From assembly GCA_003248845.1 (NCBI GenBank), contig QFPD01000127.1:1-6492 (forward strand): a stretch of 6,492 bases of DNA. The letters are read 5' to 3'. The DNA comes from Microbacterium sp. (GTDB lineage: Bacteria > Actinomycetota > Actinomycetes > Actinomycetales > Microbacteriaceae). A model generated the notes under the pieces. The model made no database searches. It had not been told where the DNA came from and was given only the letters and a program-made list of their open reading frames with translations. A program made the position numbers and the translations under genes. This document shows, piece after piece, positions 1-6,085 of the stretch. Numbering within the stretch: the stretch's first letter is position 1; the number at the start of each line of letters is the position of its first letter.

Positions 1-12
1 TCGCGCGTCCGG

Positions 13-912
13 TCAGGCGCGGGGGTGGGCGAGGCGGTAGGCGTCGCGGATCCGCTCGGTCGAGACGTGGGTGTAGATCTGCGTGGTGCCCAGGCTCGCG
101 TGGCCGAGCATCTCCTGCACGGTGCGCAGATCCGCCCCGCCGTCGAGCAGATGCGTCGCGGCCGAGTGCCGCAGCGCGTGGGGGCCGACCGTCTCGAGAC
201 CGACGGCGGGTGCGAGCGCGCGCGCGACGACGTCATAAGCGGAACGCGGGCCGAGTCGTCCACCGCGTGCGCCGACGAACAGCGAGCGGGTCCCCCGGCC
301 GCGCTCGACGAGAGTCCGGCGGCCGCGGACGAGGTAGTCCTGGATCGCGGACGCCGCCGGCCCACCGTAGGGCACGACGCGCTCCTTCGCGCCCTTGCCG
401 ACCACACGGATGGTGTGACGATCGAGCTCGAGGTCGTCGATGTCCGCCGCGCAGGCCTCCGCCACACGCAGAGCAGACGCGTACAGCAGTTCAAGGAGCG
501 CCGCATCCCGAAGCGCGACGGCATCGCCGCTCGCCGCGCGCTCGCGTGCGCGCGCGAGCACGTCGTCGAGAGCGCCGACGGTGGCGACCTTCGGCAGCGA
601 GCGACCCCGTTTGGGTGCAACGAGCCGGAGGGTCGGGTCTGCGGACACGATGTCGTCATCGCACGCCCACGCGAAGAACCCGCGCACCGACGCGATGCGG
701 CGAGCGATCGTCGAACGTGAAGCCCCGGCTTCGGTGAGGCGCCACAGCCAGTCCCGTAGTGCCTCCACGTCGATCTCTGCGACCTCGACGTCACCAGCCG
801 CGCCCTGGAGCGACCGCAGATCGGCCAGGTACGCGCGTACGGTTGCCGGAGACAGCCTCCGCACGCGCAAGAGGTGCGCGCCGTAGCGTTGGGATGCCTC
901 GGAGAGTTTCAC
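13..912 (-). CDS. xerC: Tyrosine site-specific recombinase, XerC type
   Basis: Predicted cytoplasmic tyrosine recombinase of 299 residues. XerC acts with XerD at the chromosomal dif site to resolve chromosome dimers. Residues about 1-100 form the N-terminal SAM-like core-binding domain, with the typical pattern LSPATVRAYLADL at about 20-32. The catalytic domain carries the expected residues: Arg149 (in SALRVAEA), Lys173 (GKGAKER), His245-x-x-Arg248 (HALRHSAATHLL), His271 (LGHASLGTT) and the nucleophile Tyr280 (IYTH). The length is normal for XerC/D. I chose the GTG at 912 because it gives the family length. The frame stays open upstream through the end of dprA, but that stretch is Arg/Pro-rich and unlike any recombinase. 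No strong Shine-Dalgarno sequence is visible, so the start is moderately uncertain. The gene lies 40 bases after dprA and is probably cotranscribed. XerC is preferred over XerD because of its position beside dprA, but the sequence alone does not settle this. Confidence 0.93.
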   Translation of the reverse strand: MKLSEASQRYGAHLLRVRRLSPATVRAYLADLRSLQGAAGDVEVAEIDVEALRDWLWRLTEAGASRSTIARRIASVRGFFAWACDDDIVSADPTLRLVAPKRGRSLPKVATVGALDDVLARARERAASGDAVALRDAALLELLYASALRVAEACAADIDDLELDRHTIRVVGKGAKERVVPYGGPAASAIQDYLVRGRRTLVERGRGTRSLFVGARGGRLGPRSAYDVVARALAPAVGLETVGPHALRHSAATHLLDGGADLRTVQEMLGHASLGTTQIYTHVSTERIRDAYRLAHPRA

Positions 913-952
913 CCATTCAGCATGTCGCGTCGCGCTGCCGATCCGTCCCTCA

Positions 953-2173
953 TCACCAGAGTGTCGCCGGGGGCGCGGGCGAGGCCTGGATCCATTCGTC
1001 GCCGCGCCGCCGCGCCGCGCCGTCGAGTTCCAGCATGCCGAGAAGGCCGGCGGCCTCGCCGAATCCGAAACCTGCCCTGCGTGCCACATCGGCGACCGTA
1101 CGGGGCGAGCGGGCGCTCAGGGCGTCGAGGATGCGCGTGCGATCACCCGTGTACTCGTCATCGCGCGCACCTGGGTCGCCCCGACCGGCCCCCTCGAAGC
1201 TCCCCGCATGCCCGATGAGCTCGCGCACCTCGGCGAACGTCGTGACGCAGGTCGCGTCGCTCTCGCGCAGGAGGCGGTGGCATCCCATCGAAGCGGCACT
1301 CGTCACCGGCCCGGGCACGACCCCGACCGGTCGTCCGATCATCTGTGCGTGGTGCGCCGTGTTGTGGGCGCCGCTGCGCCACCCCGCCTCGACGACGACC
1401 GTCGCGTCGCTGAGGGCGGCGATCAGTCGGTTTCGCGCGAGAAAGCGGAACTTCGTGGGGGTCGTGCCGCACGGGACCTCGGCGACGACGAGCCCCTCGC
1501 GCACGATGCGTTCGATGAGGTCGCGGTGACCCGCCGGATACGCGCGATCGACTCCGCCCGCCATGATCGCCACGGTCGCGCCGCCCGCCGCGACAGCGGC
1601 GCGGTGCGCGGCGCCGTCGATCCCGTAGGCACCGCCGGAAACGACCGTCACTCCGGCCGCAGCGCTTTCCGCGGCAAGTTCCGCTGCGACGAAATCCCCG
1701 TACGTCGTCGAGGCTCGCGCTCCGACGAGCGCAAGTGCGGGTGCAGGAATGCTCAGCAGTCCCCTATCACCTCGTGTCCAGAGGCAGAGCGGTGCGTGCG
1801 GGCCGAGGTCGGCGCTGCGCGCGGGCCAATCGGCATCGGCCGGCGTGAGCAGTCGTACACCGGCCTTCCTCGCTCGTTCCATCGCATCCGCGACGCGATC
1901 GCGCCTTGGGGTCCACCGGTCGCGCCCCGCGGTCAGCTGCTGCACCGTGATCTCGCCGACCGGGCGCGGCGCCCGCACAGAGAGCGCAACCTCGAGCGCC
2001 CGTTCCGCGCCGAGGGCGGCAACGAGTGAGCCCGCTGTGCCATCGCCCGGCTCGACGAGAGTCGACCAGGCCGCGCGCGCATACGCCTCGCGTCGCTCGT
2101 CATCTGTGGATGCCGCGCACAGTCCGGCGAGCTCTCGACGCAGGGTTGCGCCGTCGGGAACGATCGCGCTCAT
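953..2173 (-). CDS. dprA: DNA-processing protein DprA (Smf)
   Basis: A 406-residue DprA/Smf protein. In transformable bacteria DprA binds incoming single-stranded DNA in the cytoplasm and loads RecA on it; in other bacteria its role is less clear. Residues 35-65 (AWSTLVEPGD and following) belong to the N-terminal helical region usual in actinobacterial DprA. The Rossmann-like core follows, with VGARAST at 150-156, SGGAYGIDGAAHRAA at 179-193, GGVDRAYPAGH at 206-216 and FLARNRLIAALS at 244-255 leading into VVEAGWRSGAHNTAH. A Gly/Asp/Arg-rich linker at about 325-343 leads to a C-terminal winged-helix-like segment (about 345-396, TRILDALSARSPRTVADVARRAG). The ATG at 2173 overlaps the comM stop as ATGA, and GAAGGG lies 9 bases upstream inside comM, which supports this start over the longer open frame. 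All core motifs are intact, so the protein should be functional. Confidence 0.95.
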   Translation of the reverse strand: MSAIVPDGATLRRELAGLCAASTDDERREAYARAAWSTLVEPGDGTAGSLVAALGAERALEVALSVRAPRPVGEITVQQLTAGRDRWTPRRDRVADAMERARKAGVRLLTPADADWPARSADLGPHAPLCLWTRGDRGLLSIPAPALALVGARASTTYGDFVAAELAAESAAAGVTVVSGGAYGIDGAAHRAAVAAGGATVAIMAGGVDRAYPAGHRDLIERIVREGLVVAEVPCGTTPTKFRFLARNRLIAALSDATVVVEAGWRSGAHNTAHHAQMIGRPVGVVPGPVTSAASMGCHRLLRESDATCVTTFAEVRELIGHAGSFEGAGRGDPGARDDEYTGDRTRILDALSARSPRTVADVARRAGFGFGEAAGLLGMLELDGAARRRGDEWIQASPAPPATLW

Positions 2174-3711
2174 CCGTGCGCACCCTTCTTGAGATACAGG
2201 GCGCGACCGATGTCGACAACGGCGAGTCGCTCGCGCCCGGCGAGATCTGCGTTCGTCCACGCGACGCGGAGGACGCGGTCGTAGCCGCGGAGCGTCAGTG
2301 CGCCGCGCTCCAGTGCGGCATCCAGGGGCCTGCGGATCACGGGCTCGGGCGCGAGCGGGCCGTCCCGCAGCCAGGTACCAGGCACCTGTGCGTTCGAGCG
2401 CCAGGGGGTTCCCTCGAGCCGTCGCGCGGCGCACGCGCGTGCGCGTGCGACCTGGTCACGAGCCTGGGCCGTCGTGATCCGCGTGTCGTCGCCCGCCCGA
2501 AGCCGAGCGACGGCGACGCGCTGCATCGACAGTTCGATGTCTATTCGGTCCAGCAGAGGGCCCGAGAGCTTCGACAGATAGCGCCGGATCGCGATCGACG
2601 GGCACCGGCATTCCGCTCGGGGCACCCCGTAGTTGCCGCACGGACACGGGTTCGTGGCGAGGACGAGCTGGAAGTGAGCGGGGAAGATCGCGCGGAAGCC
2701 CGCTCGATGGATCTCGATGCTGCCGGTCTCGAGCGGCTGGCGTAGAGCATCGAGCGCGTGGGCGCCGAACTCGCCCGCCTCATCGAGGAAGAGCACTCCG
2801 CCGCTCGCACGTGCGATCGCCCCGGGACGGGCGGTACGCGAGCCGCCGCCGACGAGGGCGCCCACGCTCGCCGAGTGGTGCGGCGCTTCGAACGGAGGGA
2901 TGCGGCTGAGACCCGCGACGGGGAGTCCCGCGAGCGAGCGGAGGCTCGCGGCTTGTATCGCCGCGTCGTCGTCCAGGAAGGGAAGGATGCCGGGCAGGCG
3001 ACGTGCGAGCATCGTCTTGCCCGCTCCCGGGGGGCCGCTCATGAGCAGATGGTGACCTCCCGCCGCCGCAACGATGAGCGCCTCGACGGCATCGCGCTGA
3101 CCGATCACTTCATCGAGGTCGGGGACGGCGTCGGTCCCCGCCTCCGTTGCGACCGCGAGAGCAACCGCCGGCGCCGCGTCGACGTCGACCGACTCGAGCT
3201 CGAGCCCGTGCCGGCGCGCGACATCACGGAGCGAGACAGCGCCGACGACCTCCACTCCGGCGACGAGCTCCGCTTCCGCACGGTTGGCGTGCGGGACGAC
3301 GACGCGACGGATGCCGGCGCGTGCCGCGGCCGCGACCGCCGGCAGCACACCCGGGACGGGTCGCAGGCGGCCGTCGAGGCCGAGCTCGCCGATATGGGCG
3401 GTCGTGCGCAGTGAGGTGGCATCCATATCCGCCTCGGTCGCGAGGGCGGCGATCGCGATCGCGACGTCGAGGCCGGTCCCGTGCTTGGGAAGATTCGCCG
3501 GCGACAGATTGACGGTGAGCTTACGTCGGGGAAGTGGCAGACCGGCGTTGGCGCACGCGTTGTGCACACGCTGATGCGCCTCGCCGATCGCCTTGTCGAC
3601 GAGACCGATGATCGTGAAGTTCGGCGTTTGGTTCGACAGATCCGCCTCGACCTCGACGAGGTCGCCCTGCAGCCCCGTGAGGACGACCCCCCACGTCCGC
3701 CCGACGGTCAT
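2170..3711 (-). CDS. comM: ComM/YifB-family Mg-chelatase-like AAA+ ATPase
   Basis: A 513-residue member of the YifB/ComM family. In Vibrio and Acinetobacter, ComM is a hexameric helicase that promotes branch migration during natural transformation. The actinobacterial orthologue is inferred to act on recombination intermediates. Domains in order: an N-terminal ChlI-like domain (about 20-140, with NLSPANLPKHGTGLDVAIA at 68-86), the AAA+ core with Walker A GPPGAGKT (226-233) and Walker B GGVLFLDEAGEF (304-315), sensor-1 region LATNP (351-355), a four-cysteine segment with CPCG and CRC (Cys356, 358, 368, 370) that may bind metal, the arginine-finger-like segment GPLLDRIDI (384-392), and the C-terminal Mg-chelatase domain (about 410-508). 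Length and motifs are those of a complete family member. The ATG at 3711 overlaps the yraN stop as ATGA. The frame is open 90 codons further upstream, but that part lies over yraN and is Arg-rich noise. No good Shine-Dalgarno is visible, so translation probably depends on coupling to yraN. Confidence 0.95.
   Translation of the reverse strand: MTVGRTWGVVLTGLQGDLVEVEADLSNQTPNFTIIGLVDKAIGEAHQRVHNACANAGLPLPRRKLTVNLSPANLPKHGTGLDVAIAIAALATEADMDATSLRTTAHIGELGLDGRLRPVPGVLPAVAAAARAGIRRVVVPHANRAEAELVAGVEVVGAVSLRDVARRHGLELESVDVDAAPAVALAVATEAGTDAVPDLDEVIGQRDAVEALIVAAAGGHHLLMSGPPGAGKTMLARRLPGILPFLDDDAAIQAASLRSLAGLPVAGLSRIPPFEAPHHSASVGALVGGGSRTARPGAIARASGGVLFLDEAGEFGAHALDALRQPLETGSIEIHRAGFRAIFPAHFQLVLATNPCPCGNYGVPRAECRCPSIAIRRYLSKLSGPLLDRIDIELSMQRVAVARLRAGDDTRITTAQARDQVARARACAARRLEGTPWRSNAQVPGTWLRDGPLAPEPVIRRPLDAALERGALTLRGYDRVLRVAWTNADLAGRERLAVVDIGRALYLKKGAHG
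2183..2188 (-). promoter_or_regulatory. Ribosome binding site of dprA, inside comM
   Basis: The minus strand reads GAAGGG, then 9 bases, then the ATG at 2173. It lies within the last codons of comM (the Lys-Lys-Gly stretch). It decides the dprA start and implies reinitiation or direct initiation at the ATGA junction. Confidence 0.6.
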
Positions 3712-4079
3712 CTCAGGTCCACGAGGTGCTCGACGATACCGGTCGCGGGGTCCTCCCCCGTGATGCCGATGACGTCGACGCGCAGCCGACGTCGACGCGC
3801 AGCCTCGGGATGTGCCGCCACCCACGCGCAGGAGAGCCGCCAGAGTCGGTCGCGCTTGGCAGCGTCGACGGCTTCGAAGGGATGACCGTAACCCTCGGTG
3901 CGCCGCGTCTTCACTTCGACGACGACGAGGTCGCCGCCGTGCGCGGCCACGATATCGAGCTCGCCGACCGCACAGCGCCAATTGCGGTCGAGGATGTCAT
4001 AGCCCTGCGCACTCAGGTGCCGCGCCGCGCGATCCTCGCCCTGTCTGCCACGGATGTCTTTCGATGCCATACCCGGCAT
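3708..4079 (-). CDS. yraN: YraN/UPF0102 family protein, PD-(D/E)XK nuclease fold
   Basis: A 123-residue member of the UPF0102 (YraN) family, a restriction-endonuclease-like fold of unsettled function. The family pattern is complete: GRQGEDRAARHL (11-22), GYDILDRNWR (26-35), GELDIVA (39-45) and VVEVKTR (53-59). The putative metal-binding residues are Glu15, Asp42, Glu55 and Lys57, so the nuclease site looks intact. It is linked by ATGA overlap to comM and lies just upstream of dprA, which suggests a role in DNA processing or recombination, but this is inference from context. Two starts are possible, ATG at 4079 and ATG at 4070 (residue 4); neither has a clear Shine-Dalgarno sequence, and a 15-base palindrome occupies the place where one would be expected. 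The true start may therefore be 4070. I see no in-frame start further upstream in the gap. Confidence 0.9.
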   Translation of the reverse strand: MPGMASKDIRGRQGEDRAARHLSAQGYDILDRNWRCAVGELDIVAAHGGDLVVVEVKTRRTEGYGHPFEAVDAAKRDRLWRLSCAWVAAHPEAARRRRLRVDVIGITGEDPATGIVEHLVDLR

Positions 4080-4088
4080 CGTGGCGCG

Positions 4089-4103
4089 CGCACGGGCCGT
4101 GCG
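4089..4103. repeat. 15-base palindrome just upstream of yraN
   Basis: The sequence cgcacgggccgtgcg is a perfect odd-length palindrome centred on 4096. In RNA it would fold as 6 bp with a 3-base loop. It ends 9 bases from the first yraN ATG. One arm (gcgcacgg, 4088-4095) also has a second inverted partner at 4142-4149 (ccgtgcgc), so two alternative pairings are possible within the 93-base DUF2469-yraN gap. It may be an operator, an attenuating hairpin, or chance in very GC-rich DNA. Confidence 0.35.
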
Positions 4104-4172
4104 GGTGTCGCCGCTGCGGATCTGTGGACGGATCCGGAAAGCCGTGCGCTGTGGAGAAGTCGATGACCCTCG

Positions 4173-4496
4173 TCAGCTGTCGAGCGACAGCTCTTCGGGC
4201 AGCTGGAAGTCGCGGCGCTGCAACTCCTCGACGTTGACGTCCTTGAAGGTGAGCACGCGCACGGACTTCACGAACCGGTCGGCCCGATAGATGTCCCAGA
4301 CCCAGACGTCGGTCATGGAGATCTCGAAGTAGAAGTCGTGCTCGGTGTCGCGTCGCACGACGTTCACGTCGTTGGCGAGGTAGAAGCGCCGCTCGGTCTC
4401 GATGACGTACTGGAACTGCGACACGACGTCGCGGTACTCCTTGTACAGAGCCAGCTCGAGCTCGCGGTCGTAATCCTCGAAGACTTCGTCATCCAT
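4173..4496 (-). CDS. DUF2469 family conserved actinobacterial protein
   Basis: A 107-residue acidic protein of the DUF2469 family, found in nearly the same place in many actinobacteria (Rv2901c is the Mycobacterium tuberculosis homologue as I recall). Function is unknown. The protein is rich in Asp/Glu and aromatic residues, about one in six. The most family-like stretches are LALYKEYRDVVSQFQYV (15-31), ETERRFYLAN (33-42), VWVWDIYRADRFVKSVRV (64-81) and TFKDVNVEE (82-90). There is no signal peptide or membrane segment, so it is probably cytosolic. Codons are very uniform and C/G-ending (TTC, TAC, GAC, GAG, AAG, GTC), which suggests high expression. The ATG at 4496 has a strong GGAGG 4 bases upstream. 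It follows rnhB by 23 bases and is probably cotranscribed with lepB and rnhB; the neighbours suggest, but do not prove, a link to nucleic-acid metabolism. Confidence 0.93.
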   Translation of the reverse strand: MDDEVFEDYDRELELALYKEYRDVVSQFQYVIETERRFYLANDVNVVRRDTEHDFYFEISMTDVWVWDIYRADRFVKSVRVLTFKDVNVEELQRRDFQLPEELSLDS

Positions 4497-4500
4497 GGTG

Positions 4501-4505
4501 CCTCC
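4501..4505 (-). promoter_or_regulatory. Strong ribosome binding site of the DUF2469 gene
   Basis: The minus strand reads TGGAGG followed by CACC and the ATG at 4496. It is the closest match to the anti-Shine-Dalgarno sequence in the window apart from rplS and lepB. It confirms the start and fits the codon bias in suggesting high translation. Confidence 0.75.
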
Positions 4506-4519
4506 AGTCTAGGCGGGCA

Positions 4520-5179
4520 TCAGAAGAGCGTCGGTGCGTCGGCGATCATCCACGACGCGCGGTGCAGCGGGCTGAGCCCGTGCGAACGGATCGCGGCGCG
4601 GTGGTCGGCGCTCGCGTAGCCCTTGTTGCGTGCCCACTGATAGACGGGATGCTCCTCGTGGAGCCGCCCCATGAGATCGTCGCGCGCGACTTTGGCGACG
4701 ACGGATGCCGCGGCCGCCGATGCGCAGTCACGGTCGGCCTTCACGACGGGGCGGACCGCAAGCCCGACACCGCCAGCGGGCGTGATGTAGTCGTGGTTGC
4801 CGTCGAGGAGGACGACCGCCTCCTCGGGGACGACACCCGTCGCACGGAGATCAGCGATCGCGCGGAGGGCGGCGAGTCCGAGGGCGCGGATGATGCCCAC
4901 GTCGTCGATCTCGGCCGGCGACGACCAGCCGACCGCCGAAGCGCTCACCCACGCCGCAGCGCGGGCGGCGACATCCGGGCGGCGGTGCTCGGCGACCAGC
5001 TTCGAGTCGCGCAGGCCCTCGGGGACGCGCTTGCGGGCGCGAGCGGCATCCACGACGACGGCTCCGACCGCGACGGGCCCCGCGAGCGCGCCGCGCCCGA
5101 CTTCGTCGCACGCGATGACGAGCGGGTGCTCGCGCAGGAGAGCGCGCTCAAGGGTGAGCCGCGGGGTCGCGACGCTCAT
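4520..5179 (-). CDS. rnhB: Ribonuclease HII
   Basis: A 219-residue RNase HII, which cuts the RNA strand of RNA-DNA hybrids and starts removal of single ribonucleotides misincorporated in DNA. The metal-dependent active site is complete: Asp25-Glu26 in IACDEVGRGALAGPV, Asp126 in VLLDGN, and Asp149 in VKADRDCASAAAASVVAKVARD. The supporting motifs LRDSKLV (56-62) and the conserved C-terminal YQWARNKGYASADHRAAI-like region are also present. The length is typical. The start is the ATG at 5179, which overlaps the lepB stop as ATGA. The longer open frame adds 66 Arg/Pro-rich residues that overlap lepB and match nothing in the family. A G-rich stretch before the ATG is only a weak Shine-Dalgarno, so coupling to lepB is likely. 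Confidence 0.96.
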   Translation of the reverse strand: MSVATPRLTLERALLREHPLVIACDEVGRGALAGPVAVGAVVVDAARARKRVPEGLRDSKLVAEHRRPDVAARAAAWVSASAVGWSSPAEIDDVGIIRALGLAALRAIADLRATGVVPEEAVVLLDGNHDYITPAGGVGLAVRPVVKADRDCASAAAASVVAKVARDDLMGRLHEEHPVYQWARNKGYASADHRAAIRSHGLSPLHRASWMIADAPTLF

Positions 5180-5940
5180 CCGCCCGCCCCGGCGGGGGCC
5201 CCGGGCACCCCCGCGAACACGTCGTGATGGAAGTCGATCGTTCCGAAGCGCGAGAACGGCCACGTGATGAGGAACGCCCGGCCGACCACGTTCTCGATGG
5301 GGACGAAGCCGTGCGAAGGCTGGTCGACGTTGTAGCGGGAGTCCTTGGAATGGTCGCGGTTGTCGCCGAGCACCCACAGGGACCCCTGCGGCACCGTGAC
5401 GTCGTAGGGGACGGGCTGCGGTGCGCTCTGACCGTCGGCGAGGTCGAGATAGGGGGTCTCGTCGATCGGTGTGCCGTTGACGGTCACCTGTCCGAGCGCA
5501 TTGCAGCAGACGACGTGGTCACCGCCGACGCCGATGATGCGTTTGATGAGATGGTCCTCGCTGTCGGGAGCGGAAATGCCCACGATCGACAGCAGCCAGT
5601 CGAACGCCGCCACGAGCGGGGGCTGCTCCGGCGCGACCGTGACCGGCAGCCACCCGCCCGGGTCACGGAAGACGACGACGTCTCCTCGTTCGTAGCCGGT
5701 GAAGCGCGGTGTGAGCTCGTCGACGAGAATGCGGTCCTTCACGAGGAGCGTCTGCTCCATCGAGCCGGACGGGATGTAGAAGGACCGGACGAAGAACGTC
5801 TTGATCACGAACGAGACGAGTATGGCGACCACGACGATCACGAGGACGTCCCGCACGAGCACCCAGAATCCGCGCCGACGACGCGGTCGCAGGAGACCTG
5901 TGTCGGAGGAGCCGGGCGCGGCCACGTTGTCGCTGGTCAT
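5176..5940 (-). CDS. lepB: Signal peptidase I
   Basis: A 254-residue type I signal peptidase that cleaves signal peptides from secreted proteins outside the membrane. An Arg-rich cytoplasmic N-terminus (RPRRRRG, 18-24) precedes one membrane segment (about 25-50, WVLVRDVLVIVVVAILVSFV), consistent with a single-pass anchor with the catalytic domain outside. The Ser/Lys dyad is visible: Ser60 in IPSGSMEQTL (box B) and Lys133 in LIKRIIGVGGD (box D). Box E, GDNRDHSKDSR, lies at 191-201. Between boxes C and D there is an actinobacterial-type insert of about 35 residues (94-130) with a hydrophobic stretch LVAAFDWLLSIVGI, perhaps membrane-surface associated. Two adjacent cysteines (144-145) follow box D. 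The ATG at 5940 has AGAAGGA 5 bases upstream. It is the first gene after the putative rplS terminator, so a promoter should lie in the 159-base spacer, but I could not identify one. It overlaps rnhB by ATGA. Confidence 0.96.
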   Translation of the reverse strand: MTSDNVAAPGSSDTGLLRPRRRRGFWVLVRDVLVIVVVAILVSFVIKTFFVRSFYIPSGSMEQTLLVKDRILVDELTPRFTGYERGDVVVFRDPGGWLPVTVAPEQPPLVAAFDWLLSIVGISAPDSEDHLIKRIIGVGGDHVVCCNALGQVTVNGTPIDETPYLDLADGQSAPQPVPYDVTVPQGSLWVLGDNRDHSKDSRYNVDQPSHGFVPIENVVGRAFLITWPFSRFGTIDFHHDVFAGVPGAPAGAGG

Positions 5941-5945
5941 GCACG

Positions 5946-5952
5946 TCCTTCT
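5946..5952 (-). promoter_or_regulatory. Ribosome binding site of lepB
   Basis: The minus strand reads AGAAGGA, then 5 bases, then the ATG at 5940. It supports this start. Confidence 0.65.
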
Positions 5953-5957
5953 CGCCG

Positions 5958-5978
5958 GCGCGCCGCGAGTCGGCGCGC
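5958..5978. repeat. Small hairpin upstream of the lepB ribosome binding site
   Basis: Arms gcgcgccg (5958-5965) and cggcgcgc (5971-5978) are perfect inverted repeats around a 5-base loop. In the lepB leader it would fold 5 bases before the Shine-Dalgarno sequence. It could affect lepB translation or be an operator; a chance origin in such GC-rich sequence is quite possible. Confidence 0.3.
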
Positions 5979-6013
5979 GCCCTCACAAGCGTCGCACATT
6001 CGGACGCCCTCTC

Positions 6014-6038
6014 GTGCCGTGCCGTACCGCGCCGCGCC
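6014..6038. repeat. Five tandem pentamers in the rplS-lepB spacer
   Basis: Five consecutive units of the form GNNCC with period 5: GTGCC, GTGCC, GTACC, GCGCC, GCGCC. They lie between the putative rplS terminator and lepB. The function is unknown; it may be slippage-generated spacer sequence. The rest of the 5941-6099 spacer holds the lepB leader and the terminator, and I see no convincing -35/-10 promoter in it. Confidence 0.4.
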
Positions 6039-6045
6039 GGAAGAC

Positions 6046-6085
6046 GACGAGCCCCGGGCGGCGAGGTGCCGGCCCGGGGCTCGTC
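6046..6085 (-). terminator. Probable intrinsic terminator after rplS
   Basis: A perfect 14-bp inverted repeat: gacgagccccgggc at 6046-6059 and its complement at 6072-6085, with a 12-base loop. It starts 14 bases after the rplS stop in the direction of transcription. The tail on the minus strand (GTCTTCC) is only mildly U-rich, as is common for terminators in high-GC actinobacteria. It would end the upstream ribosomal operon and separate it from lepB; partial read-through remains possible. Confidence 0.8.

Noticed and set aside
13..912. XerC as an integrase of a mobile element
   Set aside because: No attachment-site repeats, tRNA gene or cargo are visible, the length and motifs are those of Xer proteins, and the position beside dprA is the usual chromosomal one.
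913..1089. N-terminal extension of XerC by 59 residues
   Set aside because: It overlaps dprA, is Arg/Pro-rich and exceeds the family length; GTG at 912 gives a standard 299-residue protein.
1208..2029. Long plus-strand open frame of 273 codons
   Set aside because: It lies wholly opposite dprA, is rich in Arg and lacks any recognisable motif. Long antisense frames are expected opposite high-GC genes.
2101..2120. A third DnaA-box-like motif (CATCCACAG on the minus strand)
   Set aside because: It lies inside dprA coding sequence, is a poorer match and is alone.
2174..2434. N-terminal extension of DprA by 87 residues
   Set aside because: It overlaps the comM C-terminus and matches nothing; the ATG at 2173 has a suitable ribosome binding site.
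2026..3414. Plus-strand open frames of 239 and 218 codons
   Set aside because: They mirror comM codons on the opposite strand and have low-complexity Arg/Ala/Asp-rich translations with no family features.
3712..3981. N-terminal extension of ComM by 90 residues
   Set aside because: It overlaps yraN, is Arg-rich, and the family N-terminus (WGVVLTGLQGDLVEVE) begins right after the ATG at 3711.
4562..5227. Plus-strand open frame of 221 codons
   Set aside because: Antisense shadow of rnhB; the rnhB motifs on the minus strand are complete.
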